From the NCBI RefSeq assembly GCF_017876755.1, contig NZ_JAGIOO010000001.1:7921786-7985785 (forward strand): 64,000 nt of DNA, given 5' to 3'. This DNA comes from Crossiella equi (GTDB lineage Bacteria; Actinomycetota; Actinomycetes; Mycobacteriales; Pseudonocardiaceae). The position numbers and the translations under genes were made by a program. The notes beneath the pieces are model-generated. The model saw nothing but the letters and a program-made list of their open reading frames with translations. It searched no databases and was not told the DNA's origin. Below, one piece after another: positions 19,501 through 27,056 of this stretch (position 1 is the stretch's first letter; every line of letters begins with the position of its first letter).

Positions 19501-22500
19501 CGCCAGGGCCAGGCCGACGACGCCTACCGCGTGCAGGCGGTCTGGGACTACCACGCCGCGATCGACCCCGACCTGCTCCGCCAGGCCTGGGCGCACGCGC
19601 AGGCCCAGCACGCCTGCCTGCGCACCGGGTTCGACTGGGCCCACGACCACGTCCAGGTCGTGGCTCGCGAGGCCAGGCTGGACTGGCGGTTCACCGACCT
19701 GTCCGGGCACCCCGAACCGCGCCGCGAGTTCTCCGCGCTGGTGCTCGCCGACCGCGAGACCCCGTACGACCTCGCCCAGCCGGGCCTGTTCCGGTTGCGG
19801 CTGGTCAAGTTCGGTGACCGCGCCTACACCTGCCTGCTCAACACCCACCACGCGATCCTGGACGGCTGGAGCAGCCCGCTGCTGCTGGACACCGTGCACA
19901 CCGCGTACCTGCGGCTGCTGGACGGCCGGGAACCGGCCGCCGCCACCGAGGACTACGCCGCCTGCCAGCGCTACCTGGCCGCACACGCCCACGAGCACAC
20001 CGGGTTCTGGCGCGCACACGTCGCCGACGCGTCCGGCCCGGCCGACCTCGGCGGCCTGCTGCGGCCCGAGGCACGCGGCACCGACCTGGGCAACCACCGC
20101 CGGGTCGAGCGGCAGAACCGCCGCGCCCGGCTCCTGCCCGCCCACGCCGCCACCGCGCTGCGCACGGCTGCCGCCGCCGAGGGCGTCACCCCGGCCGCGG
20201 TGTTCCAGTACGCCTGGCACCGCCAGCTCAGCGTGTACGGCGGCACCGGCACCACCGTGGTGGGCACCGTGCTGTCCGGGCGCGAGCTGCCCGTGGACGG
20301 TATCGAACGCGCGGTCGGCCTGTTCCTGAGCACCGTGCCGCTGCTCGTCCGGCACACCGCCGAGGCCACCCTGGCCGCCGAGGTCCAGGCGCTGCAACGG
20401 GACCTGCACGAGGCCTCCCGCCGCGGCACCGTCGACCTGGCGGCCCTGGAACCGGCCGGGCGGCGCCTGTTCGACAGCCTGTTCATCCACGAGAACTACC
20501 CCGAGTCCGCCAACCCCGAGCACACCCGCGAGCTGGCCCCGGAGTTCCGGTGGCGGCACCAGAAGCGGGACTACCCACTGGTGCTCACCGTCGCCGAACG
20601 CGGCGAGGCCGTGGAACTGTCCGTGGACTACGCCGAGGAGCTGTTCGAGGCGTCCACTGTGGACAGGCTGCTGGCCGGGGTGGAGACCGTGGTGTCCGCG
20701 TTCACCGCCCGCCCGGCCACGCCGGTCACCGAGGTGGTGCTCGCCGGGGCGGCCGACCTGGCCGCGCAGCGCGCGTGGAACGACACCGGCGTGGCCCTGC
20801 CCGCCGAACCGGTCATCCACCGGGCCTTCGCCCGGCACGCGGCCGCCACCCCGGACGCGCCCGCCCTGGAGCACACCGGCGAGGTGCTGACCTACGCCGA
20901 GCTGGACGCCCTCACCAACCGCCTCGCCCGCGCCCTGGACGTGGCACCGGGGGAGCGGGTGTTGCTCCTGCTCGACCGCGGCCTCCACACCGTCGCCGGA
21001 CCGCTGGCCGTGCTCAAGGCCGGAGCCGCCTACGTCCCGCTCGCCCCGGACTACCCGAAGGAGCGCGGCGCCCGCGTCGTCGCGGGCAGCGGGGCCCGGG
21101 TGGTGCTCACCCAGGCCAGGCACCGCGCCCGGGTGCAGGAGCAGTGGCCCGGACTGCGCGTGGTCACCGTCGAGGAGCCCGCGGAGTCGGCCGCTCCGCT
21201 GGGGGTCGAGGTGAGCGGGGACGGCCCCGCCTACCTCATGTACACCTCCGGCAGCACCGGCGAGCCCAAGGGTGTGGAGATCACCCACCACGCGTTCACC
21301 AGCACCGTCGAGGCCGTGCGGCAGCGGCACTTCCCGGGTTCGGGACCGCTGTCCACCTACAGCGTCACCAACTACGTCTTCGACATCTTCGGCCTGGAGT
21401 ACGGCCTCACGCTGCTCACCGGCGGCCGGATCACCGTCGGCGACCCGTGGGTGACCGGGCTGGACTGCTCGCCGTTCGACTTCGTGCAGATGACCCCCAG
21501 CCTGCTGGAGCTGAAACTGCCCGACCTGCGCGGCACCGGCGGGGTCCGGCTGCTGGTCGGCGGGGAGAAGCTGGAGCGGCGCCTGCTGGAGTCCGCGCTG
21601 CCCCGCTTCGCCGAGGTCGTCAACGTCTACGGGCCCACCGAGACCACGATCTGGTCCACCACCGCCACCTACCGCGGCGAGCTGGCCGGGCCGGTCACCA
21701 TCGGCCGGGCGCTGCCCAACGAGGGCGCGCACGTGCTCGGCACCGGGCTCGCGCCGCTGCCCATCGGCGCGGTCGGCGAGCTGTGCCTGAGCGGGCAGGC
21801 CCTGGCCACCGGGTACGCCGGCGACCCCGGGCTGACGCGGGCCCGGTTCGTCGACACCCCGCTCGGCCGCGTCTACCGCACCGGCGACCTCGCGCGCTGG
21901 CTGCCCGAGGGCGAGCTGGAGTTCCTCGGCCGGGTGGACAACCAGGTCAAGCTGCGCGGGCACCGCATCGAGCTCGGCGAGATCGACAGCGCCCTGCTCG
22001 CCTGCGGCGCGCGCCAGGCCGTCACGCTGGTCGTGGACGAACGCCTGGTCGGCTACCACGTCGGTGCCGAGATCAGCGCCGAACAGCTGGTCGAGCTGCT
22101 GCCCGAGCACATGCGGCCCGAGGTCCTCATCCGCCTGGACGCGCTGCCGCTGACCCACAGCGGCAAGCTCGACCGGCGCGCGCTGCCCGTGCCCGCCGCC
22201 GAGCCCGCCGGGTTCGCCGCGCCCAGCACCGACGTGGAGGCCGTGCTGGCCGCCGCCTGGTGCGCGGTGCTCGGGGCCGACCGGGTCGGCAGGCACGACC
22301 GCTTCTTCGACCTGGGCGGCAACTCCGTGTCGCTGACCCGGGTGCACGGCCGCCTGCCCGCCGACCTGCGGGCCCGGGTCAGCGTCACCGACCTGTTCGC
22401 CCACCCCACGATCGCCGGGCTGGCCGCACACCTGGACCGGCCCGCCGCGGCCGCACCCGTGACCGTGCGGGAGCGGTCCACTGTGGACCGGGACATCGCG

Positions 22501-25500
22501 GTGATCGGCATGGCCTGCCGCTTCCCGGACGCCGACACCGTCGAGGAGTACTGGCACAACCTCCTGGCGGGCAAGCGGTCCGCCGTGCGGCACAGCCGCG
22601 AGGAGCTGCTGGCCGCGGGCGTGCCCGAGCGGCTGCTGGACCGGCCGTCGTACGTGCCGGTGCAGGTCCGCATGCGGGACGTCGGCGCCTTCGACGCGGC
22701 GTTCTTCGGCTTCTCCCGCCGGGACGCCGAGCTGATGGACCCGCAGCAGCGCGTGTTCCTGGAAACCGCCTGGCACGCCCTGGAGGACGCCTTCCACGAC
22801 CCGGTCTCGGCCGACGCGGTCGGCGTGTTCGCGGGCATGGGCCAGAACGCCTACTTCGACGACCACGTCCGCCCGGCCCTGGCCGGTGCCGACCCGGCCG
22901 AGGAGTACCAGGCGATGATCCACAGCCAGGCGAACTTCCTGGCCACCAAGGTCGCCTACCGGCTCGACCTCACCGGCCCCGCGATCACCGTGCAGACCGC
23001 GTGCTCCTCCTCGCTGGTCGCGGTGCACCAGGCCGTTGGCGCGCTGCTGGCCGGGGACTGCGACGTGGCACTGGCCGGTGGGGTGTCCATCGGCCAGCTC
23101 GGTGTGCGGGGCTACCTGCACCAGCAGGGCATGGTCTTCTCCGCCGACGGCACCTGCCGGGCCTTCGACGCCTCGGCCACCGGCACGATCGAGGGCCAGG
23201 GCGCGGGCATCGTGGTGCTCAAGCCCCTGGACCGCGCCCTCGCCGACGGCGACCAGGTCCGCGCGGTGATCAAGGCCTCGGCGGTCAACAACGACGGCCA
23301 CGACAAGGTCGGCTACACCGCGCCGAGCGCCCGCCAGCAGGCCGCCGTCATCGCCGCCGCGCACCGCCGGGCGGGCATCACCGCCGACACCGTCGGCTAC
23401 GTGGAGACCCACGGCACCGGCACCCCACTCGGCGACCCGATCGAGTTCGAGGGCCTGCGCACGGCCTTCGGCCCCGGCGCCAACGCGGTGCTGGGCGCGG
23501 TGAAGGCCAACATCGGGCACCTGGACGTCGCCTCCGGGGTGGCCGGGCTGATCAAGGCCGTGCTGTGCCTGGAGCACCGCACCCTGGTGCCCACACCCGG
23601 TTTCGAGAAGCCCAACCCGGCGATCGACCTGGCGGGCAACGGCTTCCGGGTCGGTACCGAGGTCGAGCCCTGGGACAGCGCCGGGGTCCGGCGGGCCGGG
23701 GTGAGCTCGTTCGGGATCGGCGGCACCAACGCGCACGTGGTGCTGGAGGAGGCCCCGGCGGTGCCGCGGACCCCCGGCAACGGGCGCGACCGGCAGCTGG
23801 TGGTGGTCTCCGGGCGCACGCCCGAGGCCGCGCGGCGGCAGGCCGTCCGCCTGGCCGCCCACCTCCCGGCGGAGCTGTCGCGACTGTCCTACACGAGCCT
23901 GGCCGCGCGCCGACCGTTCGAGCACGGTCTCGTCGCCACCGGCACCACCCCCGCCGAGCTCGCCGAGGCCCTGCGCGTCCCGGCCGAACCCGTGCCGTGG
24001 CGCGAGCACCGCCCGGTCGTCTTCCTCTTCCCGGGCCAGGGCTCGCAGTACCAGGGCATGGGCCGCGCGCTCTACGACAGCGAACCGCTGTTCCGGTCCA
24101 CAGTGGACGAATGCGCGGCGCACCTGGCCGGGCTGGGCGACGGCGTGGCCGACCTGCTCGGCTGGACCGCCCGCGTCGGCGAGACCGAGTACACCCAGCC
24201 CGCGCTGTTCGTGCTGGAGTACGCCCTGGCCCGCTGGTTCACCGCACACGGGGTGCGACCGGCCGCGATGATCGGGCACAGCGTCGGCGAGTACGTGGCC
24301 GCGTGCCTGGCCGGGGTGTTCACGCTGCCCGAGGCCCTGCGCCTGGTGCACACCCGGGGACGGCTGCTCGCCCGCACCGCGCCCGGCGCCATGCTCGCCG
24401 TGCCGCTGCCGGAGTCCGAGGAGCTGCTCGCCGGGTACGCGCTGGACGTGGCCGCGGTCAACGACCACGGCAGCTGCGTGGTGGCCGGGACCCCCGAGGA
24501 GGTCACCCGGTTCGCCGAGGACCTCGCCGCCCGCGGCGTGCGGGCCCGGCGGGTACCGGTCAGCCGGGCCTTCCACTCCCGGCTGCTGGAGCCGGTGCTG
24601 GCCGAGTTCGAGCGGGCCGTGGCCTCGGTCGAGCCGCGCAAGCCCGAGCTGCCGTTCATCTCCGGTCTCACCGGGGACTGGGCCGACCCGTGGGAGGTCA
24701 CCCAGCCCCGCTACTGGGTCGACCAGCTGCGCGGCAAGGTCGCCTTCGCCGACGGCCTGGGCACCCTGCTCACCGCCGAGCCCACCCGGCACGCCGCCTA
24801 CGCCGAGATCGGCCCCGGCCGGGTGCTCGCGCGCCTGGTGCGCACGCACCGCCACCGCGAGGACAACCCGGTCACCGCCACCCAGCCCCGATCGGCCGAG
24901 GGCGACGCGCGGGCCGAGGCGCTGACCGCGCTGGGCGTGCTGCACGTGGCCGGTGCCCCGGTGGACGCCGCGGTGCTCACCGGGCACGGCCCGGCCGACC
25001 GGGTCCGCCTGCCCGGCTACGCCTTCGACCGCACCGAGCACTGGATCGGCCGCACCGCCCGCGAGGAGCACGCCGCGCCCGAACCGGACGGCGTGGCCAC
25101 GGTGGAGGCCGTGGTCGAGGAGGCCTGGCGCGCGGTCCTGGGCGTGGCCCCGGCCAGCCCGCACGAGGACTTCTTCGCCCAGGGCGGCGACTCGCTGGCC
25201 GCGGTGCAGCTCGTGGCCAGGGTGGAACGCCGCCTGGGCGTCCGCCTGGAGCTGCTCGAGCTGCCCCGACCGACCCCGGCCGCGCTGTGCGCGCAGCTGC
25301 GGGCGCGCCTGGCCGGGCTGACCGGCGTGGGCCCGCGCTCGGTGGTGCGCATCCGCCAGGGCGAGGACGGCGTGGTCCCGCTGGTGCTGGTGCACCCGGT
25401 GGGCGGCGACGTGTACTTCTACCGCGAGCTGGCCCAGACCCTGCCGGAGTCGCAGCCGGTGTACGTGATCCGCTCACCCATGCTGGACGGCCTGGCCGAG

Positions 25501-26181
25501 TTCGACACGATCGAGGACATGGCGGGCCACTACCTGGACCTGCTGGCCGAGCTGGACGTGCGTCCCCCGTACCGCCTGGGCGGCTCCTCCTTCGGCGGCC
25601 TGGTGGCCTACGAGATGGCCCGCGAGGTCGCGGCCCGCCACGGCCTCCGCCCGGAGGTCGTCCTGGTCGACACCCCGTCCCCGGACAACCTCCCGGCGGA
25701 CATGGCGGAACCGGAGATCCTGGACTACCTCTCGCGCTACGGCCTGTCCGGCCTGGCCTTCAGCCAGACCGAGCTGGAGTCCCTGCCCACCACCGAAGCC
25801 AAGATCCGCTACCTGGCCGACCGCGCCCGGGGCACGGTTTTCGAGGAGATGCTGGCCGAGGACTTCCTGCCCACCTACCTGCACGTCTGGCGTCGCCACA
25901 GCGCGGCCATGCACCGCTACCGCGCCCAGCCCTACGACGGCGACCTGGTGTTCTTCTCCCACCAGGAGACCATCCCGGAGTTCCCGACGGGCCAGGACCG
26001 GTTCTGGCGGCGGCTGGCGCAGGGCGGCTGGCGGCACGTCCCCGTGCCCGGCAACCACCTGAGCATGAACGCCATGCCGCACGTCGCGCACATCGGCGCG
26101 GCACTGGGGGAGAAGCGGCTGGCGGGCCCGACCCCGCCCAGCTCCCCCGACCCGGCCCCCACCTCCGAGGAGTCCCGATGA
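10594..26181 (+). CDS. NRPS-PKS 2: dock-C-A(Ser)-PCP-E-Cy-A(Cys)-PCP-E-C-A(Gly)-PCP-KS-AT-ACP-TE
   Basis: A 5195-aa hybrid synthetase that finishes the chain. By residue: TubC-like docking domain (3-55); C (85-490, HHLLSDAPS with Ala for the usual Gly); A, code DVWHFSLIDK, serine (509-985); PCP (LGMDSI); E (1085-1489, HHLVVDAVSW, EGHGRD); Cy (1505-1936, DLITLDVRS = DxxxxDxxS); A, code DLYNMSLIWK, cysteine (1949-2443); PCP; E (2539-2926, HHLAVDVLSW); C (2949-3369, HHAILDGWS); A, code DILQVGVIWK, glycine-like (3402-3866); PCP (LGGNSV); KS (3966-4393, active Cys in TACSSS); AT (4472-4769, GHSVGEYVAA with RAFHS, malonyl type); ACP (4836-4906, QGGDSL); TE (4926-5163, GSSFGG). No KR, DH or ER is present, so a beta-keto thioester reaches the TE. 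The GTG start overlaps the previous stop (GTGA) behind AGGAGGGGG. The gene overlaps the next one by 4 nt. Confidence 0.94.
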   Translation: MSTAVELLHDLRAAKVLVWAKEGGKLGFSADKTLGFPDELRERVRTARAELLAVLQRNGVDSAERAERTTFHRLPLAETGELRSIQRAMYLQSRMDELAGTYTIPLFVELPGADPQRAGQALRALLDGEPLLRMAVQEDLTYRILSTEDIPVETRQVSGVELDALREERARTALPLEGGRLLLPEVLVTEDAVVVGLTHHHLLSDAPSMYVLGERLAGLYAGTATPEQPSYVDYVAHQEVELRAEHYTQARERLTAKLAAANRPRLGRMRPGDNRAVTREDRLGLAELEALRGLAREHRVSLYSVLLTGLYSVLSTFAGGETGFVVAATVGNRPVEFESSVGPFITTLPVIPDYEPGADFATNVRRVHEEVVDLNQHHQLNLDVLAEGLPGGAADLLELVKVLFTFHNFREAPDQGGVPHRVLPYADIADKFGLTVIAKPEADGLLLTTTHAVARFEPGFVDAVTDAWLALLRAVPAHHGPLATLSLLDGPTRELITRENATEADLGDDVTAVELFHRQADRTPDNLAVVFREHRLTYRELDERANRLAHELIARGVRPGSLVCLLLERGQHLSVAVLAVLKAGGAYVPVDPGQPEDRVRFILADTATPVLLTDSTRASGYHNAVVVDTDPDQPSTRPEVALTSADLAYAIYTSGTTGRPKGVLIEHRGLVNRVRWMQRAYPITEADRVVQKTPYVFDVSVWELVWAHWYGAAIVFAEPEGHKDPEYLAGLIRREQVTVIHFVPSMLGAFLEALREPEALRSLRLLFASGEELKLEHVRAVHDRLPWVAPHNLYGPTEASIDVLAFDCTDRALDRVLIGRPIANTRAHVLNDQLQELPVYAVGELFLGGVGLARGYLNRPELTEERFVQAGERLYRTGDLVRRLPDGSLDYLGRNDFQVKIRGYRIELGEVESALTRLPGIRQAVVVVWGQNLAGYYVGSADPARLRAELNAVLPEYMVPAALVELTEVPLTVNGKLDRRALPEPVAAAATGVVEPRTGREAEVRAVCADALGRDGFGVTDDLTRLGMDSIVAIRLAARLRQRFGQAVAVREVFAARTVERLTALLASTESTVDVVAEQGRLSGAVPLLPIQSWFFDQEPPRREHWNQAFLIRVPELDLARLGTALGALFERHDALRLRFRTENDRIVQYYDEHAVPAGLAVLDVRTVSGEALQRSLTTWQRGFDLADGPLHAAGYLHGYADGSARVFLALHHLVVDAVSWRVLADDLHALYEGRELGAKGTSYREWAEAVAGYGCPDPEYWQRQLDGARDLGATDEPCSAELLLDAEATELLLGAANTAFRTTPEELLLTATGLALRELTGQAAHTVVLEGHGRDGLDLDVSGTVGWFTTLRPFRLDTGGAAPDLVGAVLAVKEALRAAPPAIGFGARHHELPDLWFNYLGQPGATDGDWQVLTDPAGQTMPGGMPGALSIFALVTGGRLRVTLDSRLGRERTARLADALDTALRQVLTGCAAHEPGGYTPSDLREVRGEADLPEPVLGLDPHGWFELTDIQQAYLLGRYGNYEIGNVANHVYAEHVYPHLDTARLERAINDLVAEADVLRTVFSLDRLRQRVLPAHEVPAYELAVRTYQRYSELLLEDVRDRLSHEVHDAERFPLFTFEVSVFPDRAVLHLGMDLITLDVRSRLTLLRRLHDLYTGTASPPLPQATFKDHQDHAALLRGSEWYRRDRAYWQAKLPTMPPRPGLPLRNSPDTVVHPRFGEHTIEVAPEVWQRFKARTSALGVSASAALLGLFGSILAHAAGTTELPITVTLANRVPLVPDVDRVLGNFTSTVLHHFTDQPRDAEALLRHTHDRLWEDIAHSLYPGVRVQRDLVRLHELDATKALSPIVFTGAVGEATREFARLPFLAEDEHLDRRRWGAQTSQAWIDLQAVESGDGFSSKWLYVEQLFHEDDIAHLNGLFVRLIGQLADGGTDLPRADYLRAADRELIEAANAFDREPSEDTLVSLIDRHDPASPAVIDAAGAHSYGDLVTDSAALAGALLGTEGSLVAVLADKGYHQVLATTAVLRAGLAYLPLHVDWPLERVAGILTESGTGTVLLTRAHAQRAEVRELGARFRLLVIEDHLDQAPVRLPEVRADDLAYVIFTSGSTGKPKGVTISHRGAMNTIHAVNERFQVTAADRVLALSELSFDLSVYDLFGLLAVGGTIVCPDQARTKDPAHWADLVQRHGVTLWNSVPQLAGLLAEEAAHLGSLRVVMMSGDWIPTTLPARLREVCPAAVVMSLGGATEGSIWSIWYEIGEVDPDWPSIPYGCAMPNQRVYVLTAAGEHCPVGVPGEIHIGGAGVALGYWRDPGLTAARYFTHPELGRLYRTGDLGCWREPGHIEFLGRTDFQVKLNGYRVELGEVEAALAACDGVAQSVAAVVRDRLVGYYVAERPLPEAALTAHLARRLPEYMVPEALVHLTALPLSPNGKLDRAALPEPDAPTTEGHLAPRDEGERRLRDLWAEVLGLPADRLGVRDDLLKLGVDSIVAIRVVGRLRRQLGLAVGVRDVFAHRTVEQFHQRFGHTTATEVRAEQGVLTGPLPTLPVQDWLLGQDLPEPAHWNQSFLIRVPALDPDRLADCVRQLVDHHDALRLRVADGLRYGTGSPGLRTADVSTVDDLDALLTEWQNGFDLADGPLCAFGYLHGYPDGSARVFVAVHHLAVDVLSWQLLTEDLHTLYQGGSLGEKSTSYRQWAEHVRTRFAEAVLPARHPEPLAPAGPARHLRLDFDAELTERLHRCQRVYGTGVDEFLLTALGLALAEVTGRSSWDVALEGHGRDEVSADLDLTRTVGWFTTLHPAHLALSADPVASLKTVKDSVRAAREHALAYGVAVGYTHPMPPVCLNYLGWLEDSGEPWSVTAEPAGTAVHPANELPYTLNLAGAVRGDRLELLVASKLSEEDTERLALALRGQLATLVALVGAETRTHLTASDIAHVLPQERLDELQATRELADVFAATSLQQGFIAHALRQGQADDAYRVQAVWDYHAAIDPDLLRQAWAHAQAQHACLRTGFDWAHDHVQVVAREARLDWRFTDLSGHPEPRREFSALVLADRETPYDLAQPGLFRLRLVKFGDRAYTCLLNTHHAILDGWSSPLLLDTVHTAYLRLLDGREPAAATEDYAACQRYLAAHAHEHTGFWRAHVADASGPADLGGLLRPEARGTDLGNHRRVERQNRRARLLPAHAATALRTAAAAEGVTPAAVFQYAWHRQLSVYGGTGTTVVGTVLSGRELPVDGIERAVGLFLSTVPLLVRHTAEATLAAEVQALQRDLHEASRRGTVDLAALEPAGRRLFDSLFIHENYPESANPEHTRELAPEFRWRHQKRDYPLVLTVAERGEAVELSVDYAEELFEASTVDRLLAGVETVVSAFTARPATPVTEVVLAGAADLAAQRAWNDTGVALPAEPVIHRAFARHAAATPDAPALEHTGEVLTYAELDALTNRLARALDVAPGERVLLLLDRGLHTVAGPLAVLKAGAAYVPLAPDYPKERGARVVAGSGARVVLTQARHRARVQEQWPGLRVVTVEEPAESAAPLGVEVSGDGPAYLMYTSGSTGEPKGVEITHHAFTSTVEAVRQRHFPGSGPLSTYSVTNYVFDIFGLEYGLTLLTGGRITVGDPWVTGLDCSPFDFVQMTPSLLELKLPDLRGTGGVRLLVGGEKLERRLLESALPRFAEVVNVYGPTETTIWSTTATYRGELAGPVTIGRALPNEGAHVLGTGLAPLPIGAVGELCLSGQALATGYAGDPGLTRARFVDTPLGRVYRTGDLARWLPEGELEFLGRVDNQVKLRGHRIELGEIDSALLACGARQAVTLVVDERLVGYHVGAEISAEQLVELLPEHMRPEVLIRLDALPLTHSGKLDRRALPVPAAEPAGFAAPSTDVEAVLAAAWCAVLGADRVGRHDRFFDLGGNSVSLTRVHGRLPADLRARVSVTDLFAHPTIAGLAAHLDRPAAAAPVTVRERSTVDRDIAVIGMACRFPDADTVEEYWHNLLAGKRSAVRHSREELLAAGVPERLLDRPSYVPVQVRMRDVGAFDAAFFGFSRRDAELMDPQQRVFLETAWHALEDAFHDPVSADAVGVFAGMGQNAYFDDHVRPALAGADPAEEYQAMIHSQANFLATKVAYRLDLTGPAITVQTACSSSLVAVHQAVGALLAGDCDVALAGGVSIGQLGVRGYLHQQGMVFSADGTCRAFDASATGTIEGQGAGIVVLKPLDRALADGDQVRAVIKASAVNNDGHDKVGYTAPSARQQAAVIAAAHRRAGITADTVGYVETHGTGTPLGDPIEFEGLRTAFGPGANAVLGAVKANIGHLDVASGVAGLIKAVLCLEHRTLVPTPGFEKPNPAIDLAGNGFRVGTEVEPWDSAGVRRAGVSSFGIGGTNAHVVLEEAPAVPRTPGNGRDRQLVVVSGRTPEAARRQAVRLAAHLPAELSRLSYTSLAARRPFEHGLVATGTTPAELAEALRVPAEPVPWREHRPVVFLFPGQGSQYQGMGRALYDSEPLFRSTVDECAAHLAGLGDGVADLLGWTARVGETEYTQPALFVLEYALARWFTAHGVRPAAMIGHSVGEYVAACLAGVFTLPEALRLVHTRGRLLARTAPGAMLAVPLPESEELLAGYALDVAAVNDHGSCVVAGTPEEVTRFAEDLAARGVRARRVPVSRAFHSRLLEPVLAEFERAVASVEPRKPELPFISGLTGDWADPWEVTQPRYWVDQLRGKVAFADGLGTLLTAEPTRHAAYAEIGPGRVLARLVRTHRHREDNPVTATQPRSAEGDARAEALTALGVLHVAGAPVDAAVLTGHGPADRVRLPGYAFDRTEHWIGRTAREEHAAPEPDGVATVEAVVEEAWRAVLGVAPASPHEDFFAQGGDSLAAVQLVARVERRLGVRLELLELPRPTPAALCAQLRARLAGLTGVGPRSVVRIRQGEDGVVPLVLVHPVGGDVYFYRELAQTLPESQPVYVIRSPMLDGLAEFDTIEDMAGHYLDLLAELDVRPPYRLGGSSFGGLVAYEMAREVAARHGLRPEVVLVDTPSPDNLPADMAEPEILDYLSRYGLSGLAFSQTELESLPTTEAKIRYLADRARGTVFEEMLAEDFLPTYLHVWRRHSAAMHRYRAQPYDGDLVFFSHQETIPEFPTGQDRFWRRLAQGGWRHVPVPGNHLSMNAMPHVAHIGAALGEKRLAGPTPPSSPDPAPTSEESR

Positions 26182-27047
26182 CCAGAACGGCACCCGGTCC
26201 CGCCCGGTGCGCGGTCCCCGGTGGCCGCGTGTGGTTCGAGGTCGCCAACCCCGACGCCCCCGGCACCCCGGTGGTGGTCGTGCACGGCGGCCCCGGCACC
26301 CCGCACGACTACCTCCGCCCCCTCGCCGACCAGCTGCCCGGCCACCCGGTCCTGTTCTACGACCAGCTCGGCTGCGGCCGCTCCGACCGCCCGGCCGACG
26401 TGCGCTGGGAGCTGCCGCGCTTCGTCGAGGAGCTCGACGCCGTGGTCACCGAGGCGGGGTTCGGTGAGTACCACCTGCTCGGGCACTCCTTCGGCAGCAT
26501 GGTCGCCTGCGACGCCGCCCTGCGCGGGGACGACCGGCTGCGCGGCCTGGTGCTGATGTCCCCGGTGCTGTCCACGCGCCACCACGAGCGGGAGATGCAG
26601 CGCCTGCTGCTGACCTTCCCGCAGCGCGTGGCCCGCGGCATCGCCGCCGCCCTGCGCGGGCGGCCCAGCCCGGAGACGCCCGGGGCGATGCTGCACTTCG
26701 CCGAGCGCCACATGTGCCGCCTGGACCCCTGGCCCGAGGTGCTCACCGAGGTGCGGGACAGCAACCCCGAGGTCCGGGACGCGTTGTGGGGACCGACTGA
26801 ATTCCAGATCAGCGGGAGCCTGCGCGGCTATCACCGGATCGACCAACTCGGCCAGCTCGACATTCCCGTTCTGCTACTCTGCGGGGCGAATGATTTCACC
26901 TCCCCGAGAATGTGCTCGGCATTCGCGGACGCGTTACGGAACGCCCGTTTGTGCGTTATCGAAAATGCCTCGCACATGGCACACCTCGAGGATCCGGCAG
27001 AGTGCGGCGTCCGCTTGCGCGAGTTCTTCGGCGCGCTCGCACCGTAG
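26178..27047 (+). CDS. Alpha/beta hydrolase, proline iminopeptidase-like, in the biosynthetic operon
   Basis: A 289-aa S33-type alpha/beta hydrolase. The oxyanion-hole motif HGGPGTPHDY, the YDQLGCGRSD segment, nucleophile Ser in GHSFGSM, acid Asp in GANDFTSP and the final His in NASHMAHLE are all present, so it should be active. It has no signal peptide. ATG overlaps the NRPS-PKS stop (ATGA), giving tight translational coupling. In an althiomycin-type pathway it could hydrolyse stalled intermediates, help close the pyrrolinone ring, or trim the product; I cannot choose among these. The last 180 bp (about 26860-27040) have unusually low third-position GC for this operon. Confidence 0.85.
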   Translation: MTRTAPGPARCAVPGGRVWFEVANPDAPGTPVVVVHGGPGTPHDYLRPLADQLPGHPVLFYDQLGCGRSDRPADVRWELPRFVEELDAVVTEAGFGEYHLLGHSFGSMVACDAALRGDDRLRGLVLMSPVLSTRHHEREMQRLLLTFPQRVARGIAAALRGRPSPETPGAMLHFAERHMCRLDPWPEVLTEVRDSNPEVRDALWGPTEFQISGSLRGYHRIDQLGQLDIPVLLLCGANDFTSPRMCSAFADALRNARLCVIENASHMAHLEDPAECGVRLREFFGALAP

Positions 27048-27056
27048 AGAGACGGA

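Noticed and set aside
15574-25395. A 3273-codon open frame on the minus strand opposite the NRPS-PKS gene, and similar long antisense frames at 3455-6877, 7121-10519 and 10321-15552
   Set aside because: They mirror the third-position GC bias of the real plus-strand genes; their translations are Gly/Arg/Val/Gln-rich with no domains.
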